Assembly: GCA_964423865.1 (NCBI GenBank)
Contig: CAYRGN010000013.1
Span: 19,309-83,308 of the forward strand
Length of the DNA: 64,000 nt
Source of the DNA: Leadbetterella sp964423865
GTDB taxonomy: Bacteria > Bacteroidota > Bacteroidia > Cytophagales > Spirosomataceae
Direction of reading: 5' to 3'
Made by a program: the position numbers and the translations under genes. Numbering within the stretch: position 1 is the stretch's first letter; every line of letters starts with the position of its first letter. The notes beneath the pieces are model-generated. The model did not search any database. It saw only the letters and a list, made by a program, of their open reading frames with translations, and was not told the origin of the DNA. This document shows positions 39,916 to 49,282 of this stretch, piece by piece.

Positions 39916-41961
39916 ATGAAATTTTTATCTGCCCTGATCACTGCGGTATGCATTACTACTCTGGCCTTTGCCCAGCCCGACAGCTCAAAAACCCTTCAGG
40001 AAGTAACTGTAAGAGGATTTGAAACCCGTCAAACCGCCCTTCAAACGCCCGCGTCAGTGAGTAGACTGGCCGAAGAAGAAATCAGCAGGCACGCCCTCTC
40101 CGATCCCCTGCCCGTATTCAATTCCCAGGCCGGTATCCGCATGGAAGAACGCTCACCCGGAAGTTACCGTCTCACACTCAGAGGCTCCTCCCTCCGCTCT
40201 CCCTACGGTGTCCGAAACGTAAAAGTATATTGGAACGGCATCCCCTTGTCGGACGCCAACGGTACCACCTATTTTAACCTCGTGGATTTCAATTCTCTCG
40301 GTTCCATTGAAATCTTAAAAGGCCCCGCGGGCAGCATTTTCGGCGCCGGCTACGGGGGCGTGGTGCAACTGAATACCCCTTCCGCTTCTCCCAGACAGGA
40401 GATCTCCGCCGGTTTCCAGGGCGGCAGTTACTCCTCGTACGCGGGCAATGTCCGCTACCGTTACGGCTCTGAAAAAATAAACCTTCTAGCCGCCTTTTCA
40501 GGGAAAGAATCGGAAGGCTACCGCCACCATTCGGCCCAGTCGGGCTATAACGGATTGCTCTCCGCCTCCTTTTTCCTGAACGCCCGTCATACCCTGTCCT
40601 TTTCGTATTCGGGCGCGCACACCAACTACCAGACTCCCGGCGGACTCACCCCAGCACAGATGGAGGCCGACCGGCGGGCGTCACGGCCCGCCACTCCGGC
40701 CCTCCCCTCCGCCAGCGATCAGCAGGCCGGTATCATCCAGACCTACCACATCTCAGGCCTGAGCCACGAATGGAAACCCGCCCCCGGAACCGGGATAAAC
40801 ACCACCCTGTTTTACGCTTCCAATGACCTGGCCAACCCTTTTATTACCAGTTACGAGCAAAGGGATGAAAAAACTACCGGCTACCGCCTGCTCGCCCATA
40901 CCGCTTACAAAAAAATAATCCTCTATGCCGGCTCCGAAGGCATATTTACCTCTTCTACCTTTGACGTAAGGGAAAACCTCGGCGGATACAGGGGCGCATT
41001 TCTCTATTATACCGACCTGATTTCCCGTCAGCTTTCCCATTTTGTACAAGCGCAGGTTTCCCTTCCGGGTAAAATCGAAATCACAGGCGGCCTCAGCCAC
41101 AACACCCAACTCTACCGCAATGAAACCACCGAGGTAAGTGAAGAGACCCTCCGCGTCAGGGAAAGACCCGGCCTGCCCTGGAGCCCCCGAATTGCCATTA
41201 TGAAATCCCTTCACCGCAAAGCGGGTGTGTTTTATACCTTCTCCAACGGTTATTCTCCTCCCACCGCCCAGGAAATGACCGCGAATTACGAAAGCGGACA
41301 AAACACCCGACTACTCGCAGAGAAAGGACAAAGCCACGAGATCGGCTTCAAATCGCAATGGACACCCACATTCCGAACCGAAATAGCCGCTTATCACCAG
41401 GTAGTGGCCAACGCCCTCGTCAGGCAGGTTTTGGATAATGGCAACGAATATTTCCTAAACACCGGGCGCATTCTTCAGAAAGGCCTCGAAATGAGTCACC
41501 GGCTCACCCTCGAAAACAAAAAAGGATTTATCACCCATACCGACCTCCTCCTTAACCTCACCCTGAACGACTTCCGGTTTGGCTCCTACGTCAATGAAGG
41601 CCAGGAGCTCGAAGGAAAGAAACTTCCCGGATCGCCTGGCACGGGCATTGCCTTCTCCGGAAAATGGGTGCAGAAACAAGGCATATACCTCACCACAGAC
41701 CTGAGTTATGTCTCCGCCATGTACCTCAACAACCAGAACACCGTCAGCAGCGAAGCCTACACCACTACCCGCGTACGCGCCGGGTGGAAATTCACCCTAA
41801 GCACTGCCACCCAGATGAATATTTACGCCGGAGCTGATAATCTCCTGAATGAAAAATACTCCCTTGGTTTTGATTTCAATGCTTTTGGAAACCGCTTTTA
41901 CAACCCCGCACCCTTGCGAAATTACCATGCCGGTGCGGGCATCACTTTTAAATTCCGTTAA
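39916..41961 (+). CDS. TonB-dependent outer-membrane receptor
   Basis: The 681-residue protein has a signal peptide (to FAQP, about residue 18), a TonB-box-like TLQEVTVRGF and a plug domain (about 45-160, with YWNGIPLSDANG and IEILKGPAGSIFGAG). A 22-strand-type barrel follows, ending GITFKFR. No CarboxypepD_reg domain is present, so it is of the siderophore/heme/cobalamin receptor type, not SusC. The ligand is unknown. The iron-type palindrome seen before hmuT is not present here, so a link to the heme operon is not supported. Confidence 0.92.
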   Translation: MKFLSALITAVCITTLAFAQPDSSKTLQEVTVRGFETRQTALQTPASVSRLAEEEISRHALSDPLPVFNSQAGIRMEERSPGSYRLTLRGSSLRSPYGVRNVKVYWNGIPLSDANGTTYFNLVDFNSLGSIEILKGPAGSIFGAGYGGVVQLNTPSASPRQEISAGFQGGSYSSYAGNVRYRYGSEKINLLAAFSGKESEGYRHHSAQSGYNGLLSASFFLNARHTLSFSYSGAHTNYQTPGGLTPAQMEADRRASRPATPALPSASDQQAGIIQTYHISGLSHEWKPAPGTGINTTLFYASNDLANPFITSYEQRDEKTTGYRLLAHTAYKKIILYAGSEGIFTSSTFDVRENLGGYRGAFLYYTDLISRQLSHFVQAQVSLPGKIEITGGLSHNTQLYRNETTEVSEETLRVRERPGLPWSPRIAIMKSLHRKAGVFYTFSNGYSPPTAQEMTANYESGQNTRLLAEKGQSHEIGFKSQWTPTFRTEIAAYHQVVANALVRQVLDNGNEYFLNTGRILQKGLEMSHRLTLENKKGFITHTDLLLNLTLNDFRFGSYVNEGQELEGKKLPGSPGTGIAFSGKWVQKQGIYLTTDLSYVSAMYLNNQNTVSSEAYTTTRVRAGWKFTLSTATQMNIYAGADNLLNEKYSLGFDFNAFGNRFYNPAPLRNYHAGAGITFKFR

Positions 41962-42034
41962 GTCTTCATAGGCAAGAGGCACTTACTTTTCCAAATAATA
42001 TGTAAATTCGCTCCCTATTTAAATACAGAACACC

Positions 42035-43552
42035 TTGAGCCTGGTCAACGAAGTAATCGGTTTTTTCATGAAAAACAGGATAGGAAGAATTGAACATTTC
42101 AAGAAATATCCTATTGAAACCCAGTCAGATGTCTTCCGAAACCTGATCGAAAGAGCACGTTTCACCGAGTTCGGTCTGAAACACGGATTTTCTGACATCA
42201 AGACCGTCAAAGATTTCCAGGAACGCGTGCCGGTAGTCACCTACGAAGAGTTTTTCCCCTGGATGGAACGGGTACTCCGGGGTGAAAAAAACATTACCTG
42301 GCCTTCAGAAATCACCTGGTTTTCCAAATCATCCGGCACCACCAATGCCCGCAGCAAATTTATCCCGGTATCCGAAGAAGCCCTGCACGAATGCAACTAC
42401 CGGGGCGGACGGGATATTCTCACCCTTTACATCGAAAACACCCCCAATACCCAACTTTTCAACGGCAAATCCATTTCCATCAACGGGTCGCTCCACCCCA
42501 ACCCCTACAATCAAAATGTACAGGCGGGTGACGTATCTGCCATCATTACCAAAAACCTGCCCAAATGGGCCGAATACTTCCGGACGCCCCCGGCCGAAGT
42601 AGCACTCTTAGATAAATGGGAAGATAAAATGCAGTATATGATCACGCATTGTTCCCATGAAAACGTGGTGTCCATGATGGGCGTGCCCACCTGGGGTGTA
42701 GTTTTGATTGAACGGATCATGGAAGCTACCGGGGCCAAAAACGCGCTTGAATTCTGGCCCGGTTTCGAGGCCTTTTTCCACGGGGCCGTCTCCTTTACTC
42801 CTTACCGGAACATGTTCAAAGAAAGATTATTCCCTTTTTCGGAAGTCCGCTATATGGAGTCTTACAATGCCTCGGAAGGGTATTTCGCTATCCAGGACGA
42901 CCTCTCCCTGGAAGACCAAATGCTCCTGATGCTGGATTATGGCGTCTTCTTTGAGTTTCTGCCCGCTGAGGAGTGGGACAAACCTTTTCCTAAGGCCCTT
43001 ACCCTGGAAGAGGTGGAACTGAACAGGAATTACGCCCTGGTGATCTCCACTAACGCAGGGCTGTGGCGTTACAAAATAGGCGACACGATTAAATTCACTT
43101 CCCTTGACCCTTTCCGTATCCGGATATCCGGACGTACCAAGCACTTTATCAATGTATTCGGAGAAGAGCTGATGGTAGAAAATGCCGACCAGGCCCTGGC
43201 CTGCGTCTGCGGAGAATGCGGCCTGGAGCTGAAAGAATACACCGCGGCCCCGATTTTCATGGACACCGATTCAAGGGGTGGCCACGAATGGATCATTGAG
43301 CTGGACAGCCTCCCGCCAGACCCTGAGCAATTCGTACGGATGCTGGACAGCCGCCTGCGTGAAATCAACTCGGACTATGACGCCAAACGCCATAAAAACA
43401 TGGCCCTACAAATGCCGCGCGTGCATTTCTTTTCAGAAAGAATTTTCCTGAAATGGCTACATAAGAAAGGAAAAATGGGCGGACAAAACAAAGTACCCCG
43501 CCTCAGCAATGAAAGAAACCTCTTAGAAGAAATATTGGAACTTGCCCGGTAA
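42035..43552 (+). CDS. GH3 family acyl-adenylating-type protein
   Basis: The 505-residue protein resembles plant GH3 auxin-amido synthetases, which form an acyl-adenylate and join it to an amino acid. Visible motifs are the ATP-binding SKSSGTTNARSKFIP, YNASEGYFAIQDD, and LWRYKIGDTIKFTS with RISGRTKHFINVFGEEL. Bacterial relatives usually begin with a short helix before FMKKR, so the TTG at 42035 (reading SLVNEVIGFFMKNR) is preferred; the next ATG is 42068. Substrate unknown. Confidence 0.85.
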   Translation: MSLVNEVIGFFMKNRIGRIEHFKKYPIETQSDVFRNLIERARFTEFGLKHGFSDIKTVKDFQERVPVVTYEEFFPWMERVLRGEKNITWPSEITWFSKSSGTTNARSKFIPVSEEALHECNYRGGRDILTLYIENTPNTQLFNGKSISINGSLHPNPYNQNVQAGDVSAIITKNLPKWAEYFRTPPAEVALLDKWEDKMQYMITHCSHENVVSMMGVPTWGVVLIERIMEATGAKNALEFWPGFEAFFHGAVSFTPYRNMFKERLFPFSEVRYMESYNASEGYFAIQDDLSLEDQMLLMLDYGVFFEFLPAEEWDKPFPKALTLEEVELNRNYALVISTNAGLWRYKIGDTIKFTSLDPFRIRISGRTKHFINVFGEELMVENADQALACVCGECGLELKEYTAAPIFMDTDSRGGHEWIIELDSLPPDPEQFVRMLDSRLREINSDYDAKRHKNMALQMPRVHFFSERIFLKWLHKKGKMGGQNKVPRLSNERNLLEEILELAR

Positions 43553-43556
43553 CCGC

Positions 43557-43889
43557 CTACTCCCACTTGTAATTTCCCGAACCGAAATCACCTGGCTCCT
43601 TAGACTCCTCCGCTACTTTGTACTGCTCAAAATCAATATGCGGAAGAAGTTCAAATTTGATATGGTTTACGGCATCCTGTAAAGCTTCCGCTACCTTATC
43701 TAAGTCTTCTTTATATACAAAAAGCTTAGACTTCTCAAAAACGAAGTCCCCGTCTTTCTGAAATCTTCTGCTTTCGGTAATCGTCAGATAATAGTCATTC
43801 GAACGAGTGGATCTCACATCAAAAAAATAAGTACGCTTTCCGGCCCTTATTTTCCTGGAATATATCATTTCCTGGTCATCTCTTTCCAC
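43557..43889 (-). CDS. DUF3276 / Pur-alpha-like nucleic-acid-binding protein
   Basis: The 110-residue protein has the PUR-like pattern IYSRKIRAGKRTYFFDVRST, YYLTITESRRF and FVYKEDLDKVAEALQDAV, seen in DUF3276 proteins of Bacteroidota that bind single-stranded nucleic acid. The GTG at 43889 is preferred as start because relatives carry an acidic leader before IYS. TATTTTTG on minus (43933-43926) is a good -7 box. It converges with the GH3 gene, 4 bases apart. Confidence 0.85.
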   Translation of the reverse strand: MERDDQEMIYSRKIRAGKRTYFFDVRSTRSNDYYLTITESRRFQKDGDFVFEKSKLFVYKEDLDKVAEALQDAVNHIKFELLPHIDFEQYKVAEESKEPGDFGSGNYKWE

Positions 43890-44095
43890 GCTGCCAAAAT
43901 AGGTTTAGAGGTTTACAAATTCGACCAAAAATATACTTTTATTAAAGATAAAAAAAATATTTACTTATAAAATAACGCGCTTAAGGCATAATTTTTTTGG
44001 ATTTTTCTAATATTTAATACAATATTTAGAAGCAGTGCTCCAAAATACCTGGATCTACACACAATAAAATACTAAATAATACATTGATTTGCAGT

Positions 44096-44617
44096 ATGAA
44101 ATATTTAAAGAGAAAGTTTTCATCCGTGATTTTGGTATCGCTGATGATCCTGATGCCTAATTTAAGTATTTACGCCCAGAAGGTCGATATCGGCCATTCT
44201 TTTAAAGGGTATGCATCGTATTATCATACCAAATTTCTTGGACGTAAAACCGCCAACGGTGAGATCTTTTCAAGAGGAGCCTACACCTGCGCACACAAAA
44301 CCCTCCCTTTCGGTACCCTGATTGAAGTGGAAAATACCAAAACGGGCCGGTGGGTGATTGTACGGGTAAACGATCGCGGCCCTTTCATCAAAAACAGGAT
44401 ACTCGACCTGTCGATTGACGCCGCCAACCACCTGGACATCATTGAACGGGGAGTGGTGCACGTTACCGCGAAAATTGTAGGCTTTGACGGAAATCTTGAA
44501 CTGTTGCGCGACGGCCTGGCCCTCGAAATCTATAATTCTTTCCTGGGCATAGAGAATAATCCGTTAAAAATTCCTTACTTGCCTTCTGAAAAAGGCAATG
44601 TGATTGTAGGAATTTAA
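44096..44617 (+). CDS. RlpA-like septal ring protein (double-psi beta-barrel)
   Basis: The 173-residue secreted protein has a signal peptide (to IYAQK, about residue 28) and an RlpA DPBB domain: GYASYYHTKFLGRKTANGE, LPFGTLIEVENTKTGRWVIVRVNDRGPF and RILDLS. Relatives act on peptidoglycan as lytic transglycosylases at the septum or simply bind it. There is no SPOR domain. Its last base overlaps the first base of the DUF58 gene (TAATG), which suggests coupling. ATG 44096 is chosen over TTG 44084. Confidence 0.88.
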   Translation: MKYLKRKFSSVILVSLMILMPNLSIYAQKVDIGHSFKGYASYYHTKFLGRKTANGEIFSRGAYTCAHKTLPFGTLIEVENTKTGRWVIVRVNDRGPFIKNRILDLSIDAANHLDIIERGVVHVTAKIVGFDGNLELLRDGLALEIYNSFLGIENNPLKIPYLPSEKGNVIVGI

Positions 44618-45522
44618 TGGAACTGGATCTTTCAAAAATCCGTGAATACGGACGTCTCGATTTCCTGGCTAAACAATTGGTGGAAGGGTTTATTACCGGC
44701 CTTCACAAGTCTCCTTTCCACGGTTTCTCCGTGGAGTTCGCCGAACACCGGCTCTACAATGCCGGTGAAAGCACCCGCCACATTGACTGGAAAGTCTTCA
44801 ATAAAACCGACAAACTGTTTGTAAAAACCTACGAAGAAGAAACGAACCTCCGCTGCTACCTGCTGGCAGATGTCTCTTCCTCCATGTATTATCCTCAGAA
44901 AACCAACGGAAAACTCGCTTTCTCCGTGCTGGCCGCCGCCACCCTGGCCAATATGCTGCAACGCCAGCGTGATGCTGTAGGCCTTGTCACGTTTTCTGAC
45001 CGAATAGAAACCCAAACCGAATGCCGGTCCACCTCCACCCACCTTCAAAAGGTGTATTTGGAACTGGAAAAAGTGCTGAGCCGGGAAAAAAGAAACCGGT
45101 CTACCGCTGTAGCCGACACTCTGCACCTGATTGCCGATAAAATTCATACCCGTTCCCTGGTGGTGATTTTCAGCGACATGTTTGAAGACATGGAAAATAC
45201 CGAAAAACTTTTTTCCGCGCTTCAGCACCTGAAACACAAGAAACATGAGGTCCTCCTTTTTCACGTCACCGAAAGAAAAACGGAAATGGCCTTTGACTTC
45301 GCCGAAAGGCCCTATGAATTTATCGACCTGGAAACGGGTGAGAAACTCAGGCTGCAACCCGCCGACATCCGCGAACGGTATACCCACGCGCTGGAAACCT
45401 TTTACCATGAGCTTCTGATCAAATGCGGTCAGTATAAAATTGATTTCGTTGAAGCCGACATTGAAAAAGGCTTTGACCCGATCATGTCTTCTTTCCTGGC
45501 CAAAAGAGCCAAAATGTTGTGA
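44617..45522 (+). CDS. DUF58 domain protein (vWA-like)
   Basis: The 301-residue cytoplasmic protein has the DUF58 pattern GESTRHIDWKVFNKTDKLFVKTYEEE, followed by a von Willebrand A-like fold with the metal-site start LLADVSSSM. Such proteins are normally encoded beside MoxR AAA+ ATPases and act as chaperone partners; no MoxR gene is adjacent here. The gene overlaps rlpA by one base, an unusual pairing. Confidence 0.9.
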   Translation: MELDLSKIREYGRLDFLAKQLVEGFITGLHKSPFHGFSVEFAEHRLYNAGESTRHIDWKVFNKTDKLFVKTYEEETNLRCYLLADVSSSMYYPQKTNGKLAFSVLAAATLANMLQRQRDAVGLVTFSDRIETQTECRSTSTHLQKVYLELEKVLSREKRNRSTAVADTLHLIADKIHTRSLVVIFSDMFEDMENTEKLFSALQHLKHKKHEVLLFHVTERKTEMAFDFAERPYEFIDLETGEKLRLQPADIRERYTHALETFYHELLIKCGQYKIDFVEADIEKGFDPIMSSFLAKRAKML

Positions 45523-45609
45523 TTCTTTACCGTTCAGCCTGAAAAACAACCCATCTTAAAAAGAAACTTGCTCCCAATACTCTCTGTTATTTACCTTTAA
45601 AGAAAAAAC

Positions 45610-45930
45610 ATGTTACTGACTACAACAAATAACATCGAAGGCCGGACCGTAACAGAATACAAAGCGCTGGTTACGGGTGAAATCATTATCGGTGCCAATA
45701 TTTTCAAAGACTTTTTTGCCGGAATCCGCGATATTGTGGGTGGCCGTTCAGGCTCTTACGAGCGGGTACTACGTGAAGCCAAAGATAATGCCATCAGCGA
45801 AATGATCGAGAGGGCCCGGGCCCATGGCGCTGATGCCATTATAGGAATTGACCTCGACTACGAGACATTGGGAAAGAACAACGGCATGATGATGGTAACC
45901 GCCAGCGGTACCGCCGTCAAGCTGAACTAA
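45610..45930 (+). CDS. YbjQ/UPF0145 family protein
   Basis: The 106-residue protein is full length for the heavy-metal-binding-like YbjQ family: EYKALVTGEIIIGANIFKDFFAGIRDIVGGRSGSYE and HGADAIIGIDLDYETLG. It is thought to form pentamers; its function is unclear. An intrinsic-terminator-like hairpin follows. Confidence 0.92.
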   Translation: MLLTTTNNIEGRTVTEYKALVTGEIIIGANIFKDFFAGIRDIVGGRSGSYERVLREAKDNAISEMIERARAHGADAIIGIDLDYETLGKNNGMMMVTASGTAVKLN

Positions 45931-45954
45931 TGCAAAAAAAACCATGTTAATTAT

Positions 45955-45993
45955 AGCCCGGCTTTCGAAAGAGCGCCGGGCTGTTTACTTTTG
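45955..45993 (+). terminator. Terminator hairpin followed by mutS2 promoter box
   Basis: AGCCCGGC (45955-45962) pairs with GCCGGGCT (45975-45982). Right after it TACTTTTG (45986-45993) fits the -7 consensus and lies 33 bases before the mutS2 ATG, so the end of one unit and start of the next are packed in under 100 bases. Confidence 0.6.
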
Positions 45994-46026
45994 CAGTTTA
46001 CTCTCTTTTTGTTGAACGATTAGACC

Positions 46027-48438
46027 ATGCTCTATCCCAAAAATATAGAAACCAAACTGGGTTTTGATAAAATAAAAGAACTTCTGGAAGAAGAATGTGT
46101 GAGTTCTCTGGGCCGGGCCTTCGTAGGAAAAATACGCTTTTCCACCCAATTCGAGCAGATCCGGAAAATGATGGCTCAAACCGCCGAATTCCGCCTGATC
46201 CTGGAAACCGAATCGGCCTTTCCCAACCAGAATTATATCGATGCCACCGGGTACCTGAAGAAAGCGGCCGTTCCCGGAGCAATTATCTATGAGGAAGAAT
46301 TTTTTGAGATCCGGCTCTCCCTCACCACTATTCAGCAGATCATCCATTTCTTTCACCACAGGCCGCCTGAAAAGTTCCCCGAACTCCTTTCCCTGTTGCA
46401 TGCCTCCCTGCCTGCCGACCGGCCCAAAGGCTGGGAAGACCTCTTAACGGAGATCACAGCCGTGATTGACGAACGCGGGCAGGTGCGTGACAACGCTTCC
46501 CAGGAATTATGGGGAATCCGCCGGAAACTGGCCGCCGAACAGGCCAACGTCAAGCGTATCCTCGACCGCATTTACCGTACCGCTAAAAACTCAGGCTGGA
46601 TCGGCGAAGACATGACCCTGGCCGTGAGAAACGGCCGCCTGGTGCTGCCCATCCTCGCGGAACACAAAAGAAAGCTGTCAGGTTTTGTGCATGACGAGAC
46701 CTCCAGCGGCAATATCGCTTTTGTAGAACCGGGAGAGGTACTCGAAGCCAATAACGAGATCCGCGACCTGGAAATCAGGGAACGGCGTGAGGTGCTGCGT
46801 ATCCTGGAGCAGCTCACCACCCGCCTGCGCCCGGCCCTCCCTGACCTCGAACGCTCCTACGTATTCCTGGGATTGATCGATTTCGTACGCGCCAAAGCCC
46901 GCCTGGCCATACTCACCGACAGCACCTTCCCCCTTCTGGTGAAAGAGCCGGTCATTGACTGGCAAAACGCACGTCACCCCTTGCTTCTGCTGGCCCACCA
47001 GAAACAAAACAAACCGGTAGTACCCCTGCATGTTTCCCTAAACAACGAAGCGCGCATCCTGGTGGTATCCGGCCCCAACGCCGGTGGAAAATCGGTGATG
47101 CTCAAAACCATAGGACTGGTGCAGTTCATGGCCCAATGTGGCCTGCTGCCCCCCGTCTCCCCCGATTCGAAAATCGGCCTCTTCAAAAACCTCTTTATCG
47201 ATATCGGAGATGAGCAGAGCATAGAAAATGACCTGAGCACCTACAGCTCTCACCTTACCAATATGCGGGAGTTCCTGAAGCACGCCGACCGCGGGACCCT
47301 GTTCCTGATTGATGAATTCGGTACCGGTACCGAACCTTCCCTGGGCGGAGCCCTGGCCGAATCTATCCTGGAGAACTTCGCCGCCAGCAAAGCCTTCGGC
47401 GTCATCAACACGCACTACACCAATCTCAAGGTCTTCGCCGATAAAAACGACGGCCTCCTGAACGGCGCCATGCGCTTCGATGCGGAAGAACTCACCCCCA
47501 TGTTTGAGCTGGAAATGGGAAAACCGGGTAACTCTTTCGCTTTTGAAGTAGCGCAAAAGATGGGTTTACCCGCCCATATCATTAAAAATGCACAGCGGAA
47601 GCTGGGGAAAAACCAGATCAATTTTGAAAAGCTCCTGAAAGAGCTGGACATCGAAAAAAATGCATTTACCGAACAGAATACCGCCCTCCGCAAACAGGTA
47701 GAAGAACTGAAACAACGAACTGAACAGTACGCAGCTCTGAAAGATTTCCTGGAAAGCGACCGCCAGCGGATCATTGCCCAGGCCCGGGAAGACGCGAAAA
47801 AAATCATTCGCGACGCCAACAAAACCATTGAGAACACCATCCGGCATATCAAGGAAAACAACGCCGAAAAAGAAGCCTCCCGTCTGGCTCGCGAACAGGT
47901 AAAAGAATTCGAACAAAAGGTGCTTCAGCCGGAGCCGGAGACCAAACCCAAGGTAACCGTTCAAAAAGCCGAAGGCCCCATTGAACCGGGAGATTATGTA
48001 CGGATAAAAGGACAGGAAGCCCTCGCTCAAGTGATCAGCCTGAACGGTAAAGACGCGGAAATCCTGCTGGGTGAACTCAAATCCAATGTACGCCTCAACC
48101 GCCTCGAAAAAGTATCCCGGAAAGAGTACCGCTCCGCCCAGCGCGAAACCCCCAGGAGCATGAAAGGCGTAGACCTGAACGAGAGAATGGCCGATTTCAG
48201 CTTCAACCTCGATATCCGGGGAAAACGGGGAGAAGAAGCCCTCGTAGCCGTAGATAACCTCGTTGACGATGCTATTTTACTGGGTTATCCCCAACTGAGG
48301 ATCGTGCACGGCAAAGGCGACGGCATCTTGCGTACCCTCATCCGCAACCACATCAAACAATACAAACAGGTAGGTAAAATGTACGACGAACACGCCGACC
48401 GCGGGGGAGCAGGCGTTACCGTGGTGGAAATGAGATAG
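46027..48438 (+). CDS. mutS2: Endonuclease MutS2 (MutS-like ATPase with Smr domain)
   Basis: The 803-residue protein has the MutS core and clamp helices, Walker A SGPNAGGKSVMLKT, Walker B FLIDEFGTGTEPSLGGALAE, a long coiled coil (about residues 520-640), a KOW-like part (IEPGDYVRIKGQEALAQV) and a C-terminal Smr domain with LDIRGKRGEEA and VHGKGDGILR. It lacks the mismatch-recognition domain of MutS1. Roles in other bacteria include suppression of recombination and rescue of collided ribosomes. Length is normal. Confidence 0.95.
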   Translation: MLYPKNIETKLGFDKIKELLEEECVSSLGRAFVGKIRFSTQFEQIRKMMAQTAEFRLILETESAFPNQNYIDATGYLKKAAVPGAIIYEEEFFEIRLSLTTIQQIIHFFHHRPPEKFPELLSLLHASLPADRPKGWEDLLTEITAVIDERGQVRDNASQELWGIRRKLAAEQANVKRILDRIYRTAKNSGWIGEDMTLAVRNGRLVLPILAEHKRKLSGFVHDETSSGNIAFVEPGEVLEANNEIRDLEIRERREVLRILEQLTTRLRPALPDLERSYVFLGLIDFVRAKARLAILTDSTFPLLVKEPVIDWQNARHPLLLLAHQKQNKPVVPLHVSLNNEARILVVSGPNAGGKSVMLKTIGLVQFMAQCGLLPPVSPDSKIGLFKNLFIDIGDEQSIENDLSTYSSHLTNMREFLKHADRGTLFLIDEFGTGTEPSLGGALAESILENFAASKAFGVINTHYTNLKVFADKNDGLLNGAMRFDAEELTPMFELEMGKPGNSFAFEVAQKMGLPAHIIKNAQRKLGKNQINFEKLLKELDIEKNAFTEQNTALRKQVEELKQRTEQYAALKDFLESDRQRIIAQAREDAKKIIRDANKTIENTIRHIKENNAEKEASRLAREQVKEFEQKVLQPEPETKPKVTVQKAEGPIEPGDYVRIKGQEALAQVISLNGKDAEILLGELKSNVRLNRLEKVSRKEYRSAQRETPRSMKGVDLNERMADFSFNLDIRGKRGEEALVAVDNLVDDAILLGYPQLRIVHGKGDGILRTLIRNHIKQYKQVGKMYDEHADRGGAGVTVVEMR

Positions 48439-48449
48439 CCATAAGCATT

Positions 48450-48577
48450 CAGCTATTAGATGTTAGAAATTAGATATTAGACATACTGGGGATGCTTCAC
48501 CAATCGCCGATGAATAAGGTGGTCCGCCACTGCGGCTAACTTCTAACAGCTAACAGCTAATTTCTGATTTCTAAAAA
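48450..48577. repeat. Inverted heptamer arrays around a core element
   Basis: Left arm (48456-48483): TTAGATG TTAGAAA TTAGATA TTAGACA. Right arm (48536-48577): CTAACTT CTAACAG CTAACAG CTAATTT CTGATTT CTAAAAA, ending exactly at the stop codon (48578) of the next gene. The 52-base core is GC-rich and resembles the core at 28682-28707. The element fills the whole gap between mutS2 and the secreted protein gene. Confidence 0.85.
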
Positions 48578-49162
48578 TCACTTCCGGCTTCCCTTAAAGG
48601 TATTGCCCGAATAGTCAACCTCTATTCCGTTTACTTTTCCGGCCGCATCGCGTTTGAACAGCACCCCTCCCATATCCTGGCCCAGCTGAAAGGAGTCTTT
48701 AACGTCGGTAGCCATAAGGCCCGCGCCCCCGATGCTGGCTTCAATATAGAGCACGCCGTTCTGCACCGAAATAATGACCTCTGTGACTTCAGCGCTACCC
48801 TCCAGGCTGTAGGTACCGGCGTACTCTTCCAGACCGGCCACCTCCCTTGTCCCTTCAAAACGGTCACCCATGGCCTCTACCACCAGGCCGGTTATTTTCC
48901 CGGATCCATCCCTTTTAAAACTCAAAAGGGCCTGGTAATTGGGCTCGCTGAACTCATCCGCCACACTCGTAGCGGCGATCTCCCCCTTCCCTACTCCTTC
49001 CGCGTCAGCGGTAAGCACCCCGTTTTCATGGGTAATCACTAGGCGATCGAAAGGCGCGTTTTGAAACGTATACACTCCAACAAATTCCTTCAATGAAGCG
49101 GATTGCGCGCGCAAGCAGAAGGAAAAAAGTAAAATTGCACTTAAAATCAGTAGTTTTTTCAT
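48578..49162 (-). CDS. Small secreted protein with two similar beta-rich repeats
   Basis: The 194-residue protein has a clear signal peptide (LLILSAILLFSFCLRAQ), which decides the start at 49162 although the frame stays open further upstream. Two related units of about 85 residues follow: LKEFVGVYTFQNAPFDRLVITHENGVL and LEEYAGTYSLEGSAEVTEVIISVQNGVL, each with a later SFKRDGSGKI- or LFKRDAAGKV-type strand. This resembles DUF3471-type beta-barrel units found after beta-lactamase-like domains, but no such domain is present. Function unknown. Confidence 0.75.
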   Translation of the reverse strand: MKKLLILSAILLFSFCLRAQSASLKEFVGVYTFQNAPFDRLVITHENGVLTADAEGVGKGEIAATSVADEFSEPNYQALLSFKRDGSGKITGLVVEAMGDRFEGTREVAGLEEYAGTYSLEGSAEVTEVIISVQNGVLYIEASIGGAGLMATDVKDSFQLGQDMGGVLFKRDAAGKVNGIEVDYSGNTFKGSRK

Positions 49163-49282
49163 CTCTTTTAAGGTTGTAATTCTTCCGTGAACAGATAATT
49201 TAACCAAATTTAACCTATATTTTGACATAAATAGAATTCCGGCATCCATTTTTTCACCCGGACATTCTATTTTTACGGAATC

